Positions 25,098-34,283 of a stretch of 64,000 bases of DNA are shown here, one piece after another. The DNA is from Rossellomorea vietnamensis. Its GTDB lineage: Bacteria > Bacillota > Bacilli > Bacillales > Bacillaceae_B. Location of the stretch: the NCBI RefSeq assembly GCF_001305855.1, contig NZ_LIXZ01000003.1:62001-126000 (forward strand), given 5' to 3'. The notes beneath the pieces are model-generated. The model saw only the letters and a program-made list of their open reading frames with translations, had not been told where the DNA came from and did not search any database. The translations under genes were made by a program, and so were the position numbers. Position 1 is the stretch's first letter. Each line of letters starts with the position of its first letter.

Positions 25098-26291
25098 GTG
25101 AGTTTAGTGTATGGCATCTTATCTTTACTTGGCGTTTTATTTCTGGCTTGGCTTTTGAGCAGCAACCGCTCAGCCATCCAATGGCGGACGATCATCATCG
25201 GAATCTGCCTGGAATTTCTGCTGGTTCTTTTTGTTTTGAAGGTTCCGTTTGGACAAACGGTCTTGAAGAAAGCCGCCCTTGGTGTCCAGAAAGTCATTGA
25301 TTACAGCAATGAAGGAATCATGTTTGTGTTCGGGGGATTTTTTGAAAAAGGGACGAATATTTCATTCGTGTTCGCCATCAATGTGTTAGGCGCCATCATC
25401 TTCATTTCAGCTTTGATCTCAGCTCTTTACTACTTACGGATCATCCCGTTTTTCGTGAAATATATCGGAATCGGCTTGGGGAAAATCCTTGGTACGACAA
25501 AAGTTGAATCCTTTAATGCAATCGGGAATTCGTTTCTCGGATTGGCGGAAGCTCCCCTGTTGATCAAGCCTTACTTAGTAAAATTGACACGGTCCGAGCT
25601 TTTTGCCGTCATGGTCGGGGGAACGGCATCAGCGAGCGGTGCCATCCTGATTGGATACTCACTCATGGGGATCGACATGAAATTTCTTCTTCTTTCTGTA
25701 TTCAGTGTTCCCATCGTATCCCTTGTCATCTCGAAGATCATCGAGCCGGAAACAGAAGAATCCCGGACGAACGGAGATATTTCATTAGGGAAAACCACTC
25801 ATACGAATGTATTTGAAGCTATATCCGAAGGCGCCCTGAGTGGTACTCAACTAGCGATTAATATCGGTGGATTACTGATTGCGTTCATCGGTATCCTTGC
25901 TGCTGTAAATGGACTGCTTGGACTCGTCGATACAAGCCTTTCAACCGTATTCGGATATGTCTTCTATCCACTTGCCCTACTCGTCGGCATTCCGATGGAT
26001 GAAGCATTCCGGGCAGCGTCCATCATCGGGACGAAGCTATCTGTGAACGAGTTTGTGGCATATAAAGAACTTTCAGGAATGATGAGTGACCTTTCACCCA
26101 AGACCGTGGCGATCCTTTCTGTTGCCCTTTGTAATTTCGCCAACCTGTCTTCCATCGGACAGCTGATCGTCGGACTGGGTTCATTAGAGCCGACCCAACG
26201 ACCGATGGTGTCCAAGTTAAGCTTAAAAGCCATCCTTGCCGGGACACTCGCAAGCTTTATCACAGCCATCATCATTAGTATATTTCTATAA
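25098..26291 (+). CDS. nupG: NupC-family purine nucleoside transporter
   Basis: 397 residues with about ten helices. Family blocks are visible: FVFGGFFEKG-like gating region, AIGNSFLGLAEAPLLIKPYL and VMVGGTASASGAIL-like text (AVMVGGTASASGA), and the C-terminal ALCNFANLSSIGQLIVGLG. It is a concentrative nucleoside transporter (CNT/NupC). Control by a guanine-class riboswitch points to purine nucleosides, as for B. subtilis NupG (YxjA). Start: GTG 25098, 9 nt after TTGGAGG, gives the standard short N-terminus; an ATG at 25068 would add ten residues. Confidence 0.9.
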   Translation: MSLVYGILSLLGVLFLAWLLSSNRSAIQWRTIIIGICLEFLLVLFVLKVPFGQTVLKKAALGVQKVIDYSNEGIMFVFGGFFEKGTNISFVFAINVLGAIIFISALISALYYLRIIPFFVKYIGIGLGKILGTTKVESFNAIGNSFLGLAEAPLLIKPYLVKLTRSELFAVMVGGTASASGAILIGYSLMGIDMKFLLLSVFSVPIVSLVISKIIEPETEESRTNGDISLGKTTHTNVFEAISEGALSGTQLAINIGGLLIAFIGILAAVNGLLGLVDTSLSTVFGYVFYPLALLVGIPMDEAFRAASIIGTKLSVNEFVAYKELSGMMSDLSPKTVAILSVALCNFANLSSIGQLIVGLGSLEPTQRPMVSKLSLKAILAGTLASFITAIIISIFL

Positions 26292-26295
26292 CTTT

Positions 26296-26305
26296 TTGCG
26301 TCATT
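26296..26305 (-). repeat. Single copy of the AATGACGCAA motif
   Basis: A ten-base match to the array motif, on the minus strand, just after the nucleoside transporter stop codon. It may be a remnant of an array. Confidence 0.35.
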
Positions 26306-26383
26306 TATGTTTCTCCCGGCACCATTTAGTGAATAGTATAAGGTAGTAATCTTTTTTCACATTGACAACGGAAGGTGAAACCA

Positions 26384-26887
26384 TTGAGAGAAAAAAAGAC
26401 CATGAAAGAAACGAAAACGAGTAAAACGACCCATGTTCTTCCACCCGATACGAACCATCACGGGACGCTGTTCGGTGGAAAACTGATGGCCTATATAGAC
26501 GATGTGGCTTCCATTGCCGCTACCCGTCACGCCCGCAAGCCCGTCGTAACGGCTTCCACGGATTCCGTCGATTTTCTTCAGCCGATTAAAGTCGGCGACG
26601 CCGTTACATTGGAAGCGATCGTCACCTACACGGGACGCAGCTCCATGGAAATCTGTGTGAAAGTGACCTCTGAAGTCCTTCTCACAGGAGAAACCAATGT
26701 GGCTGCCATTTCCTTCTTAACATTTGTGGCCCTGGAAGGAAATAAGCCGGCGATCATTCCTGAAGTCGTGCCGGAAACAGAAGAAGAGAAATGGCTGAAC
26801 GAAACAGCCCAAAATCGTGCCGAGCACCGTAAAGCACGAAAAAAACATAGTGAAGAACTGGCGGAATTTTTCCGTAAAGCGTATTAA
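26384..26887 (+). CDS. ykhA: Acyl-CoA thioesterase, YkhA-like hotdog protein
   Basis: 167 residues, one hotdog domain. Characteristic blocks are LPPDTNHHGTLFGGKLMAYID near the N-terminus and TASTDSVDFLQPIKVGD, as in YkhA/BACH-type thioesterases that hydrolyse acyl-CoA in the cytoplasm. A charged C-terminal helix follows the fold. TTG at 26384 sits 6 nt after GGAAGGTG; a GTG at 26375 overlaps that site. Monocistronic with a terminator. Confidence 0.9.
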   Translation: MREKKTMKETKTSKTTHVLPPDTNHHGTLFGGKLMAYIDDVASIAATRHARKPVVTASTDSVDFLQPIKVGDAVTLEAIVTYTGRSSMEICVKVTSEVLLTGETNVAAISFLTFVALEGNKPAIIPEVVPETEEEKWLNETAQNRAEHRKARKKHSEELAEFFRKAY

Positions 26888-26894
26888 AAGGTTG

Positions 26895-26924
26895 GAGATG
26901 CTTGTTATGAGCATCTCTTTTTTT
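26895..26924 (+). terminator. Terminator of ykhA
   Basis: GAGATGCT / AGCATCTC with a 7-nt loop and seven Ts. Confidence 0.92.
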
Positions 26925-27068
26925 GTGCAGAAAAGTTCGTGTTCGCCGATATCCCATCCCGCAAACTCCCCCTCCCGCTTCTTGTCCGAAACCCTTTCAA
27001 ACCCTACTATTACTACCCCTCCGCCACAAGACAACGCCCATTCCCCCTGCTTTTTTCCACATCTCCTT

Positions 27069-27111
27069 TAAAAATAGGTCCGTCCCTCCGATAATACAGA
27101 GGTACGGACAT
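27069..27111 (+). promoter_or_regulatory. Sigma-D-like promoter of the BMP-MCP operon, within a GGACGG repeat
   Basis: TAAA (27069-27072), a 14-nt spacer and TCCGATAA (27087-27094) match the motility consensus TAAA-N15-GCCGATAA. The same stretch contains AGGTCCGTCCCTC and a partly complementary GAGGTACGGA, a member of the dispersed GGGACGG family, so the promoter and the repeat overlap. Confidence 0.5.
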
Positions 27112-27150
27112 TTAATATGTCTTATTATCACCATATTTGGAGGTTACGGT

Positions 27151-28128
27151 TTGAAGAATATAATCAGTATGTTTCTTCTTGTCATGCTTTTTGTGGCGGG
27201 GTGTTCAACGCCTATGACGGAAGAAACCAGCACAGAGAAACAGCATAGTATCGGAATCCTGCTCTCAGACACTGGGCTTGGGGATGGTTCATTTAATGAT
27301 TCCGCCTTCAGGGGGCTGGAACGTGCCCGTGACGAATTAGGTATTTTATTCGATTATAGAGAAGCTCCTGACGGAAATTTTGAAGATGCCCTTCAGGAAC
27401 TGGTTGAACAGGATCATGAACTTGTGATCGGTCTTGGTTTTTCGATTCAGGATGCTCTTGAAAAGGTGGCAGCAGAAAACCCTGATCAAAAATTCCTGTT
27501 GATAGACGGTTTTTCAGAAATGGAAAATATTACGTCGATTACATTTAAAGAGCATGAAGGAAGCTTCCTTCTCGGTATGGTTGCCGCGATGAAATCCAAG
27601 ACTGGGACGATCGGGTTCATCAGCGGAGCAGATGTACCGGTTATCGCGCGCTTTGAACAAGGCTATATACAGGGTGCGAAATATATCAATCCTTCTATTA
27701 AAGTGTTAAAAGACAATGCCAATAACTTCGGTGATGCAGAACTGGGCAGGCAGATTGCAGAAAAACAAATGAAACAGGGCGTGGACTTTATTTACCCGGC
27801 TGCCGGTTTTACAGGGGTTGGGGCCATCCAGGCTGCTCAAAAAGCAGGCAATCTTTCTGGAGGAGTCGATTCAGATCAATATTTCATTGCCGAAAAATCT
27901 GTTGTCACTTCCATGGTCAAAAAAGTCGACAACGCCGTTTTTAATATAACGAAAGAACTTATTACCGAAGGGAAAATCTCTCAGCATGCTTATGAACTCG
28001 GTCTTAAAGAAGACGGTGTCGGCCTTGCCCCGATCCGTGTGACCAGACTGACTCCAGAAGAGACGAAGAAACTGGAAGACGCTAAAAGCAAGATCATCTC
28101 GGGAGATATCACGGTCAACCTGCCATAA
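27151..28128 (+). CDS. BMP-family substrate-binding lipoprotein
   Basis: 325 residues. A short signal sequence ends in the lipobox LFVAGCS, so the protein is anchored outside the membrane through Cys near position 18. The mature part is the basic membrane protein (BMP/Med/PnrA) periplasmic-binding fold: GLGDGSFNDSAFRGL, the middle IGFISGADVPVIARFEQGY and YPAAGFTGVGAIQAA. Family members bind purine nucleosides. TTG at 27151 follows GGAGG by 7 nt. No ABC permease or ATPase follows; instead an MCP gene begins 21 nt downstream, suggesting that this protein presents a ligand to a chemoreceptor. Confidence 0.85.
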   Translation: MKNIISMFLLVMLFVAGCSTPMTEETSTEKQHSIGILLSDTGLGDGSFNDSAFRGLERARDELGILFDYREAPDGNFEDALQELVEQDHELVIGLGFSIQDALEKVAAENPDQKFLLIDGFSEMENITSITFKEHEGSFLLGMVAAMKSKTGTIGFISGADVPVIARFEQGYIQGAKYINPSIKVLKDNANNFGDAELGRQIAEKQMKQGVDFIYPAAGFTGVGAIQAAQKAGNLSGGVDSDQYFIAEKSVVTSMVKKVDNAVFNITKELITEGKISQHAYELGLKEDGVGLAPIRVTRLTPEETKKLEDAKSKIISGDITVNLP

Positions 28129-28149
28129 ATTCATCTAAGGAGAAAAGTC

Positions 28150-29808
28150 ATGACACTAAAAAAACGTTTATTGATCCTGGGGCTGATCCCCCTTGTCCTC
28201 TCGACCATTATTATCGGCTACATCGTTTTGCAATTGATTTCACTCCAGAATTCTGCAAAGGAAGATGTGCAGGTACTGCTTGAAACGGAAATTTTACGAG
28301 GGGATCTCATCGTTACGAAACAAGCCCTTTCGAACTACTCGGTCAATTCCACGGAAGAAAATAAACAGATGGTAGAAAGCTTATTGAAAGAAACCACGGT
28401 TCAAATCACTGAGTTGAAGAAACTCATTTCCGTTAAAGATCAAAAGGAGACCCTGTCTTCCATAGATTCGAAATTCACTGAACTGAAGTCGGCTTCGGAT
28501 TCCGCTCTCAGTGAAATGAACAAAGCAGAGATCAAACGGCAGTCGATACGTATTTCAGGGGTGCTGAACGATATGTATCTATTAAATAAACAAACAAGCG
28601 ATTGGTATCAGGATTTGCAAAAAGAAAACAAGAGTCGGATCCAATTCATCGTCTGGGCTTCCATCATCGGTTTAATTGTGACGGTCTTCCTATCTCTATT
28701 GGCATCTAACCTGCTTACAAGGAGAATCGTCAAGCCATTGAACCGGATGGTAGAAAATGCTGAAAAAATGGCCGATGGAGATTTAACGATCACAATCGAC
28801 TCAGTTAAAGAAAAGAACAGCAGATTCGAAGTCGATAAGCTACAAACGGCGTTTCACCATATGGTTGGAAATCTTCGGAGTACAGTCCAATCTGTCCATG
28901 ACATCGGATCCAATGTAGAAAGATTCACTCAGGATGTCCGCTCTCAAATGTCTAATCTGACGGAAAGCAGCAATCAGGTGGCTCTTTCCACGGAGGAGCT
29001 CGCCAAAGGGAGTCAATCGATTTCTGAGGATATTCAATCCACCGCTTCCCTTATGGCTGTGATGGGTGATGACTTTGCCCGGAATGTCGAGCAGAGTGCA
29101 GAATCTTCCGAAAGTAGCAAAGTCGCAATGACATCTATCGGAAACGGCCGAACTTCCTTAAATAAGCAGCAGGAATTTGCCGAGATGATTGCCGAATCTT
29201 CTTCCTCCATCATGGATTCGGTTGAATCCTTCGCCCAATATACGGGGGAAATCGAGAATGCCGCCCAGGCGGTCAGGGAAATTGCAGATCAAACGAATCT
29301 CCTTGCATTAAATGCAGCGATCGAAGCCGCACGGGCAGGAGACGCCGGGAAAGGATTTGCCGTTGTAGCACAGGAAGTCCGGAAGCTTGCGGAAGACTCT
29401 TCAGTCGCTACGGAGCGGATCGGCAGCATGGTCGGGAATATCAAACAGGGTATTCAGTCCATCATGGATGCTTCCCAAAAAGGGAAAACCCTTTCCACCC
29501 AGCAGGTTGATTCTATGAGTGTGACGGAGCAGGCTTTTGAAGAGATTTCTGGAAATGTTTCTACTATATTCGATAATCTCGCCAAGCTCGAGAGCGGAAT
29601 GCTTGCCTCTTCTGAGCGTACCAATCAGGTGATTGCCGCCGTTGAAAACATTTCAGCGATCACGGAAGAAACCGCCGCCGGTACAGAAGAAATTTCTTCA
29701 TCCACGGAAGAACAGCTTCGATACTTTGAACGTATGAATGAACAAGTGGGCGAATTAAATAAGATGACGTCCGACATGAAGAAAGAATTGGAGCATTTTA
29801 CGCTTTAA
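28150..29808 (+). CDS. Methyl-accepting chemotaxis protein with extracellular helical domain
   Basis: 552 residues. One membrane helix near residues 8-30, an extracellular region of about 130 residues that looks like a four-helix bundle, a second helix near 165-185, a HAMP domain ([20 protein letters not shown]) and the cytoplasmic signalling coiled coil with tip [20 protein letters not shown]. The C-terminus lacks the CheR/CheB pentapeptide. AAGGAGAAAAG precedes the ATG at 28150. The gene follows the BMP lipoprotein closely and shares its likely sigma-D promoter; a terminator closes the pair. Confidence 0.92.
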   Translation: MTLKKRLLILGLIPLVLSTIIIGYIVLQLISLQNSAKEDVQVLLETEILRGDLIVTKQALSNYSVNSTEENKQMVESLLKETTVQITELKKLISVKDQKETLSSIDSKFTELKSASDSALSEMNKAEIKRQSIRISGVLNDMYLLNKQTSDWYQDLQKENKSRIQFIVWASIIGLIVTVFLSLLASNLLTRRIVKPLNRMVENAEKMADGDLTITIDSVKEKNSRFEVDKLQTAFHHMVGNLRSTVQSVHDIGSNVERFTQDVRSQMSNLTESSNQVALSTEELAKGSQSISEDIQSTASLMAVMGDDFARNVEQSAESSESSKVAMTSIGNGRTSLNKQQEFAEMIAESSSSIMDSVESFAQYTGEIENAAQAVREIADQTNLLALNAAIEAARAGDAGKGFAVVAQEVRKLAEDSSVATERIGSMVGNIKQGIQSIMDASQKGKTLSTQQVDSMSVTEQAFEEISGNVSTIFDNLAKLESGMLASSERTNQVIAAVENISAITEETAAGTEEISSSTEEQLRYFERMNEQVGELNKMTSDMKKELEHFTL

Positions 29809-29812
29809 TAGA

Positions 29813-29848
29813 ATGAGAGGATGCCTTATGATGTGGCATTCTCTTTTT
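29813..29848 (+). terminator. Terminator of the BMP-MCP operon
   Basis: GAGAGGATGCC / GGCATTCTCTT (one bulge) with six Ts after it. Confidence 0.85.
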
Positions 29849-30281
29849 TGTTAATTTGAGAAACAGCGGTGAATGGACGTTTCGCTGAGATATCCGAAAT
29901 TCCACTGATACCCCCTTCCGGAGCCCCAGGCGACCTGTCCTATTCGCCACCAACTCCCAATTTCCGACAATAACCTCACACCATTCCCCTACACCTCCTC
30001 CCCACAACTCCATTTTACTAGTCAAAATCACCCCTATGATTATTACAGAACGTTTAAATTTTTTTAACGAACAAAAAGTAGAGGTCCGTCCCTCTATACT
30101 TATTGGGGTATGCAAAAAGGCTCTGTAGATACGTTTTATTTTTTGAGGAGCGCTTTCATATCTGTCATAGTTTGTAACATTTTGTCGGTGGTAAATATCT
30201 CCACCTTCATAACCCCCGAAAATCTCCTATACTGTATAGAAGGTTATACTGTGTAGAATTCTTATAGTTGGAGGAATACTG
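29849..30281. other. Gene-poor gap before mreBH
   Basis: About 430 bp with no credible gene. It contains one half of the dispersed repeat, GAGGTCCGTCCCTC at 30081-30094, without its partner, several TATACT-like boxes at 30228-30250 without a convincing -35, and the mreBH ribosome site (GGAGG). Confidence 0.6.
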
Positions 30282-31286
30282 ATGTTATCAAACTCTGAAA
30301 TTGGGATCGATTTAGGAACTGCAAATATACTTGTTTATAGTAAAAATAAAGGAATTATACTTAATGAGCCATCTGTTGTGGCAATTGACACTGAAAACAA
30401 AACGGTACTCGCCGTTGGGACTGAAGCTAAAAGCATGATCGGGAAAACACCTGGAAAGATCGTGGCTGTTCGCCCTCTTAAAGATGGTGTGATCGCCGAC
30501 TTTGATGTGACGACTGAAATGTTGAAGCAAGTGATGAAAAAAGCGAGTAAGAAACTTGGATTCTCTATTCGAAAGCCGACTGTTGTCGTATGTACTCCTT
30601 CCGGTGCGACAAGCGTAGAAAGAAGAGCGATTCAGGATGCAGTGAGAGGAAGCGGTGCGAAATCCGTTACCCTTATCGAAGAGCCTGTCGCTGCCGCGAT
30701 CGGTGCAGATCTTCCAGTGGGTGAGCCTGTTGCCAACGTCATCGTGGATATCGGCGGAGGAACGACGGAAGTCGCGATCATTTCTTACGGTGGTGTCGTT
30801 TCTTGTAACACGATCCGTATCGGCGGGGACCAAATGGATGAAGATATCGTCCAGTACGTTCGTAAACGTTATAATCTCCTGATCGGTGAAAGAACGGCTG
30901 AAATGGTGAAAATCGAAGTAGGTCAGGCATTGATCGACCATGAGGAAAGAACGATGGATATTCGTGGACGTGACCTTGTCACAGGCCTTCCTAAAACGAT
31001 TGAACTATCATCAAACGAAATTCAGGATGCATTGAAGGAATCCCTCCTTCACATCTTGGAGACGATCCGTGCAACATTGGAAAATTGTCCTCCTGAACTG
31101 AGTGGGGATATCGTCGACCGCGGTGTGATCCTGACTGGTGGTGGAGCCCTATTAAACGGACTTCAAGATTGGTTGAGCCAGGAAATCGTTGTACCGGTTC
31201 ACTTAGCACCTAACCCGCTTGAATCAGTAGCCATCGGAACAGGACGTTCCCTATCGGTGATTCACAAACTACAAAAAGTAAAATAA
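30282..31286 (+). CDS. mreBH: Rod-shape determining actin homologue MreBH
   Basis: 334 residues, actin-fold ATPase. Phosphate 1 motif [15 protein letters not shown], phosphate 2 [12 protein letters not shown], and adenosine motif [11 protein letters not shown] are all present. It polymerises beneath the membrane and guides lateral wall synthesis. Of the B. subtilis paralogues the sequence is closest to MreBH (the [17 protein letters not shown] start and the C-terminal run), which directs LytE and matters at low Mg2+. It stands alone, not beside mreCD, which also fits MreBH. ATG at 30282 follows GGAGG. Confidence 0.93.
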   Translation: MLSNSEIGIDLGTANILVYSKNKGIILNEPSVVAIDTENKTVLAVGTEAKSMIGKTPGKIVAVRPLKDGVIADFDVTTEMLKQVMKKASKKLGFSIRKPTVVVCTPSGATSVERRAIQDAVRGSGAKSVTLIEEPVAAAIGADLPVGEPVANVIVDIGGGTTEVAIISYGGVVSCNTIRIGGDQMDEDIVQYVRKRYNLLIGERTAEMVKIEVGQALIDHEERTMDIRGRDLVTGLPKTIELSSNEIQDALKESLLHILETIRATLENCPPELSGDIVDRGVILTGGGALLNGLQDWLSQEIVVPVHLAPNPLESVAIGTGRSLSVIHKLQKVK

Positions 31287-31295
31287 GCAGCAGAC

Positions 31296-31325
31296 ATCCC
31301 CCATTCCTTTGGGGGATTTTTTGTT
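31296..31325 (+). terminator. Terminator of mreBH
   Basis: ATCCCCC / GGGGGAT hairpin followed by six Ts. Confidence 0.9.
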
Positions 31326-31380
31326 GTACCCAAAACAATAACTCATCTATATACCCCACTAACATTTTTTCCAAACATAT

Positions 31381-31410
31381 GTGATCCAAATCCCTACTGC
31401 CCTCGTTAGC
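31381..31410 (+). promoter_or_regulatory. Autoregulatory ECF promoter of the sigma gene
   Basis: GTGATCC (31381-31387), 16-nt spacer, CGTTAGC (31404-31410). The identical -35, spacing and -10 recur at 32851-32880 in front of the downstream secreted-protein gene, while spacer bases differ. That conservation pattern is what a shared ECF sigma factor promoter would show. Confidence 0.8.
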
Positions 31411-31479
31411 TTATTAAAATTGAGTTCCGCTCCGTTGTTTAGTATTCTTATTTTATATGTCAAATATAAGGAGCGTACC

Positions 31480-32043
31480 ATGCCCAATGACCGTCAGGAT
31501 ATAGAACTGTATCAACAAGTTTTGGCAAAAGATTCGACTGCATTACGACAGCTTTATCAGCAATATGAAAAATTGATTTATTCCTTTTCATATAAAATGA
31601 CTGGAGACCGCGAAATCGCGGAGGAAGTGATCCAGGAGGTGTTCATGAAGCTCTGGAAGAAACATTCACCATATGACCACAGCAAAGGGAAATTTTCATC
31701 ATGGTTATTGACCATGACACGGAACACCTGCCTGGATGCGTTACGCAGACGCAAGAAACATGAGTCTGTTGAATATATAGAGAAAGATTCTCTTCAGGTA
31801 ACCTATGAAACTCCCGCCGATCAACTGGAGTGGAAGGAAAAAGGAACCGCGATCAGGGATTGTATCCAATCATTGAAGGATGACCAGCAAAGAATCGTTC
31901 AATTATTCTATTTTAAAGGATTGACTCAACAATCCATTGCTGAGTCGACAGACACTCCTCTTGGAACAGTCAAAGGAAGGATTCGTTTAGCCCTGAAACA
32001 TTTACACACGTGTCTAAAAGGGAAAGGAGGTACATTCGAATGA
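31480..32043 (+). CDS. ECF-type RNA polymerase sigma factor
   Basis: 187 residues. Region 2 (LYQQYEKLIYSFSYKMTGD, then AEEVIQEVFMKLWK) binds core and the -10; region 4 (RIVQLFYFKGLTQQSIAEST, then TPLGTVKGRIRLALKHL) binds the -35. Regions 1 and 3 are absent, as in ECF factors. ATG at 31480 follows AAGGAG by 6-7 nt; the frame is open upstream but that part overlaps the promoter. The stop overlaps the next start (ATGA), so sigma and anti-sigma are translated together. It probably activates its own operon and the secreted protein gene downstream. Confidence 0.92.
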   Translation: MPNDRQDIELYQQVLAKDSTALRQLYQQYEKLIYSFSYKMTGDREIAEEVIQEVFMKLWKKHSPYDHSKGKFSSWLLTMTRNTCLDALRRRKKHESVEYIEKDSLQVTYETPADQLEWKEKGTAIRDCIQSLKDDQQRIVQLFYFKGLTQQSIAESTDTPLGTVKGRIRLALKHLHTCLKGKGGTFE

Positions 32044-32756
32044 CCACACAACAATGCGATCATTTACTGGATTACTACAACGGACATTTATCCCAACTCG
32101 AGAAAGCTCAATTTGAGAAACATCTGAAGAGCTGTCCCCAGTGTCAGGAGGAACTTCATGAACTGGAGCAGTTAATGGATTTTATGCCTTTCGCATCTGA
32201 TGTCGTCGAACCTCCCAAGGACCTGGAAGACCGTGTGATGGCCGGCATTCTCGGTGAAGAGAAACCTACCGCGGACATAAAACCTCTATCTAAAAAGAAA
32301 AAGAATGCATGGTTCCTTCCTTCTGTGGCGGCAGCATTAGCCTTATCTTTAATCGGCAATGCGTATCTATTTACACAGCTTGAAGATCAGAATGAAGTCG
32401 TGGAACAGGCAACGATCGATCAGGTCGTACAATATGTGGATCTCGCTGCTGTGAATGGAGACGCCAAAGGAACCGCAAGCATCATCAAACAGGGTGCACA
32501 AACAAGCATGGTCGTCCAGGCTTCTGAACTGCAGGATCTTTCAAATGAAGAGGTATACCAGGTATGGCTCATTAAAGATGATAAGCCTGAGCGTGCCGGT
32601 ACATTTGTCACGAGCAATGACGGAAAAGGTTCGGTTGTCTTCAAATTCAATGAAGAGTTCACGAAGAAGGATTGGGATACAGTGGCCATCACTCTTGAAC
32701 CCGATGCCAATAGCCAGCTTCCTCAGGGCGATATCGTGTTAGCTTCCGATATTTAA
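32040..32756 (+). CDS. Membrane anti-sigma factor, zinc-finger/RskA type
   Basis: 238 residues. An N-terminal zinc-binding anti-sigma module (HLKSCPQCQEEL, a HxxxCxxC arrangement) lies in the cytoplasm, followed by a basic stretch, one helix near residues 95-115 (FLPSVAAALALSLIGNAYLF), and an extracellular RskA C-terminal-type domain (VYQVWLIKDDKPERAGTF). It should hold the preceding sigma factor until an envelope signal triggers release. ATG at 32040 follows GGAAAGGAGG. Operon-coupled with the sigma gene; a terminator follows. Confidence 0.9.
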   Translation: MTTQQCDHLLDYYNGHLSQLEKAQFEKHLKSCPQCQEELHELEQLMDFMPFASDVVEPPKDLEDRVMAGILGEEKPTADIKPLSKKKKNAWFLPSVAAALALSLIGNAYLFTQLEDQNEVVEQATIDQVVQYVDLAAVNGDAKGTASIIKQGAQTSMVVQASELQDLSNEEVYQVWLIKDDKPERAGTFVTSNDGKGSVVFKFNEEFTKKDWDTVAITLEPDANSQLPQGDIVLASDI

Positions 32757-32781
32757 ATATAATTTCATCCATTATTCTCGT

Positions 32782-32810
32782 CCGGCAGTCCTTTACTGCC
32801 GGGCTTTTTT
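32782..32810 (+). terminator. Terminator of the sigma/anti-sigma operon
   Basis: CCGGCAGT / ACTGCCGG hairpin with six Ts. Confidence 0.9.
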
Positions 32811-32850
32811 ATGCTGATTAAAAAGAAAAGAAAAAAAAGTTTCAAAAAAA

Positions 32851-32880
32851 GTGATCCATCTCTTAACTTCTGTCGTTAGC
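32851..32880 (+). promoter_or_regulatory. ECF promoter of the repeat-protein gene
   Basis: GTGATCC (32851-32857), 16-nt spacer, CGTTAGC (32874-32880), identical in elements and spacing to the promoter of the ECF sigma gene. It lies 40 nt before the gene start. Confidence 0.8.
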
Positions 32881-32919
32881 TTTATGAAAATATAAAAAAC
32901 CAAAAGGAGAGATACCACT

Positions 32920-34272
32920 ATGAAAATGAAAAAAAGTTATTTAGCCGTCCCATTAAGTATGACACTACTGATTCCAACTGCAGGTGCTGTATCAGCACAT
33001 AATGGTGAAGATCATTCTATGACAAAAGTGGATACGCCGGCAGGGGAATTAAGAACTTCTTTGGACCGCTTACTTACAGAGCATGCATACTTAGCCGTTG
33101 AAGCCATGAGACGCGGAGCAGAAGGCGCTGAAGATTTCGACGCGGCAGCTGGTGCTTTAAATGATAACGCAGCCGATTTGAAAGGCGCGATCGCCTCCGT
33201 TTATGGTGAAGAAGCAGGAAATCAGTTTAACACGATTTGGACCAATCATATCGGATACTTCGTTGATTATGTGAAAGCGACGGGTGCTGATGATCAGGCT
33301 GCAAAAGATGAAGCCCTTCAGAATCTATCAGGATACAAAGAAGAATTCTCTAACTTCCTTGAGACAGCAACGGGAGAACGATTGAAATCCGATAGTTTGG
33401 CAGAAGGACTTCAAATGCATATCAATCAGCTCATCGGTGCTTTTGACAGTTATGTAGCAGGAGATTATGAAAAGGCTTATGAATATGAGCGTGAAGCCAT
33501 CGGACATATGGCGATGGTATCCAAAGGACTATCCGGTGCTATCACAGACCAATATCCCGATAAATTTGAAAACACGATGGCCGTGACTCCTGCAACGGAC
33601 TTACGATCCACGCTTAACCATCTTTTAACAGAGCATGCTGCCCTAGCGACGATGGCGATGCAAAATGGGATCGACGGTTCTAAAGACTTCGATGCTTCCG
33701 TCAATGCCCTGAATGCCAATACGGAAGATCTTTCTGCAGCGATAGCATCTGTATATGGTGAAGAGGCAGGAAACCAATTCAAAGACATGTGGTCAAAACA
33801 TATCGGATTCTTCGTGGACTATGTAAAGGCTACGGGTGCTGAAGATGAAGCCGCAAAAGAAGAAGCAATCAAGAATCTCGATGGCTACCGCGCTGAATTC
33901 TCTAAATTCCTTGAAACTGCTACAGACGGTCGTTTAGAGTCTGACGCTCTTGCAGAAGGTCTTCAAATGCATGTTGAGCAACTGATTGGTGCTTTCGACA
34001 GCTACGCAGCCGGCGACTATGAAAAAGCATGGGATGGAATCCGTATGGCATATGAACATATGCTGAACCCTGCGAAAGGTTTATCAGGTGCATTTGCTGA
34101 CCAATTCCCGGACAAATTCAAAGCCGACATGCCTTCAGAAATGCCGAACACGGGTATGGGCGGAACCGCTGACACCAACGAATTCCCATTTGAATACCTC
34201 CTTGCAGCACTATTGATCATCGCGGGTGGTACAACCCTTGGAATGAAAAAATACGCTTCCCACAAACAATAA
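32920..34272 (+). CDS. Secreted, wall-anchored-like protein with two four-histidine repeats
   Basis: 450 residues. A signal peptide ends at AVSA (about residue 26). Two copies of a ~184-residue helical unit follow; histidines at 55, 110, 167 and 196 recur at 239, 294, 351 and 380, an exact 184-residue offset, in contexts LLTEHA, HIGYF/HIGFF, GLQMH and GHM/EHM. The C-terminus has MPNTG (408-412), a hydrophobic stretch and a KK..HK tail, resembling a sortase signal with Met in place of Leu. There are no cysteines. The conserved histidines suggest metal or haem binding in a four-helix bundle. Databases often label relatives copper amine oxidase, but no such catalytic domain is visible. Under the ECF promoter just upstream. 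Confidence 0.78.
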   Translation: MKMKKSYLAVPLSMTLLIPTAGAVSAHNGEDHSMTKVDTPAGELRTSLDRLLTEHAYLAVEAMRRGAEGAEDFDAAAGALNDNAADLKGAIASVYGEEAGNQFNTIWTNHIGYFVDYVKATGADDQAAKDEALQNLSGYKEEFSNFLETATGERLKSDSLAEGLQMHINQLIGAFDSYVAGDYEKAYEYEREAIGHMAMVSKGLSGAITDQYPDKFENTMAVTPATDLRSTLNHLLTEHAALATMAMQNGIDGSKDFDASVNALNANTEDLSAAIASVYGEEAGNQFKDMWSKHIGFFVDYVKATGAEDEAAKEEAIKNLDGYRAEFSKFLETATDGRLESDALAEGLQMHVEQLIGAFDSYAAGDYEKAWDGIRMAYEHMLNPAKGLSGAFADQFPDKFKADMPSEMPNTGMGGTADTNEFPFEYLLAALLIIAGGTTLGMKKYASHKQ

Positions 34273-34283
34273 TCTTTAAGATG

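Noticed and set aside
27069..27111. Treating the GGACGG repeat here as a terminator for ykhA
   Set aside because: ykhA already ends in a strong terminator at 26895-26924, and this repeat has imperfect arms with no T run.
29798..30115. 105-codon minus-strand frame in the gap before mreBH
   Set aside because: It overlaps the terminator of the BMP-MCP operon, has no convincing ribosome site and contains repeat sequence.
30181..30281. Sigma-I promoter for mreBH
   Set aside because: AACCCCCGAA is present, but the -35-like CCCCC and the -10-like CGAA touch each other instead of being separated, so it does not fit.
30312..30941. 209-codon minus-strand frame opposite mreBH
   Set aside because: Antisense of a highly conserved actin homologue; no start signals.
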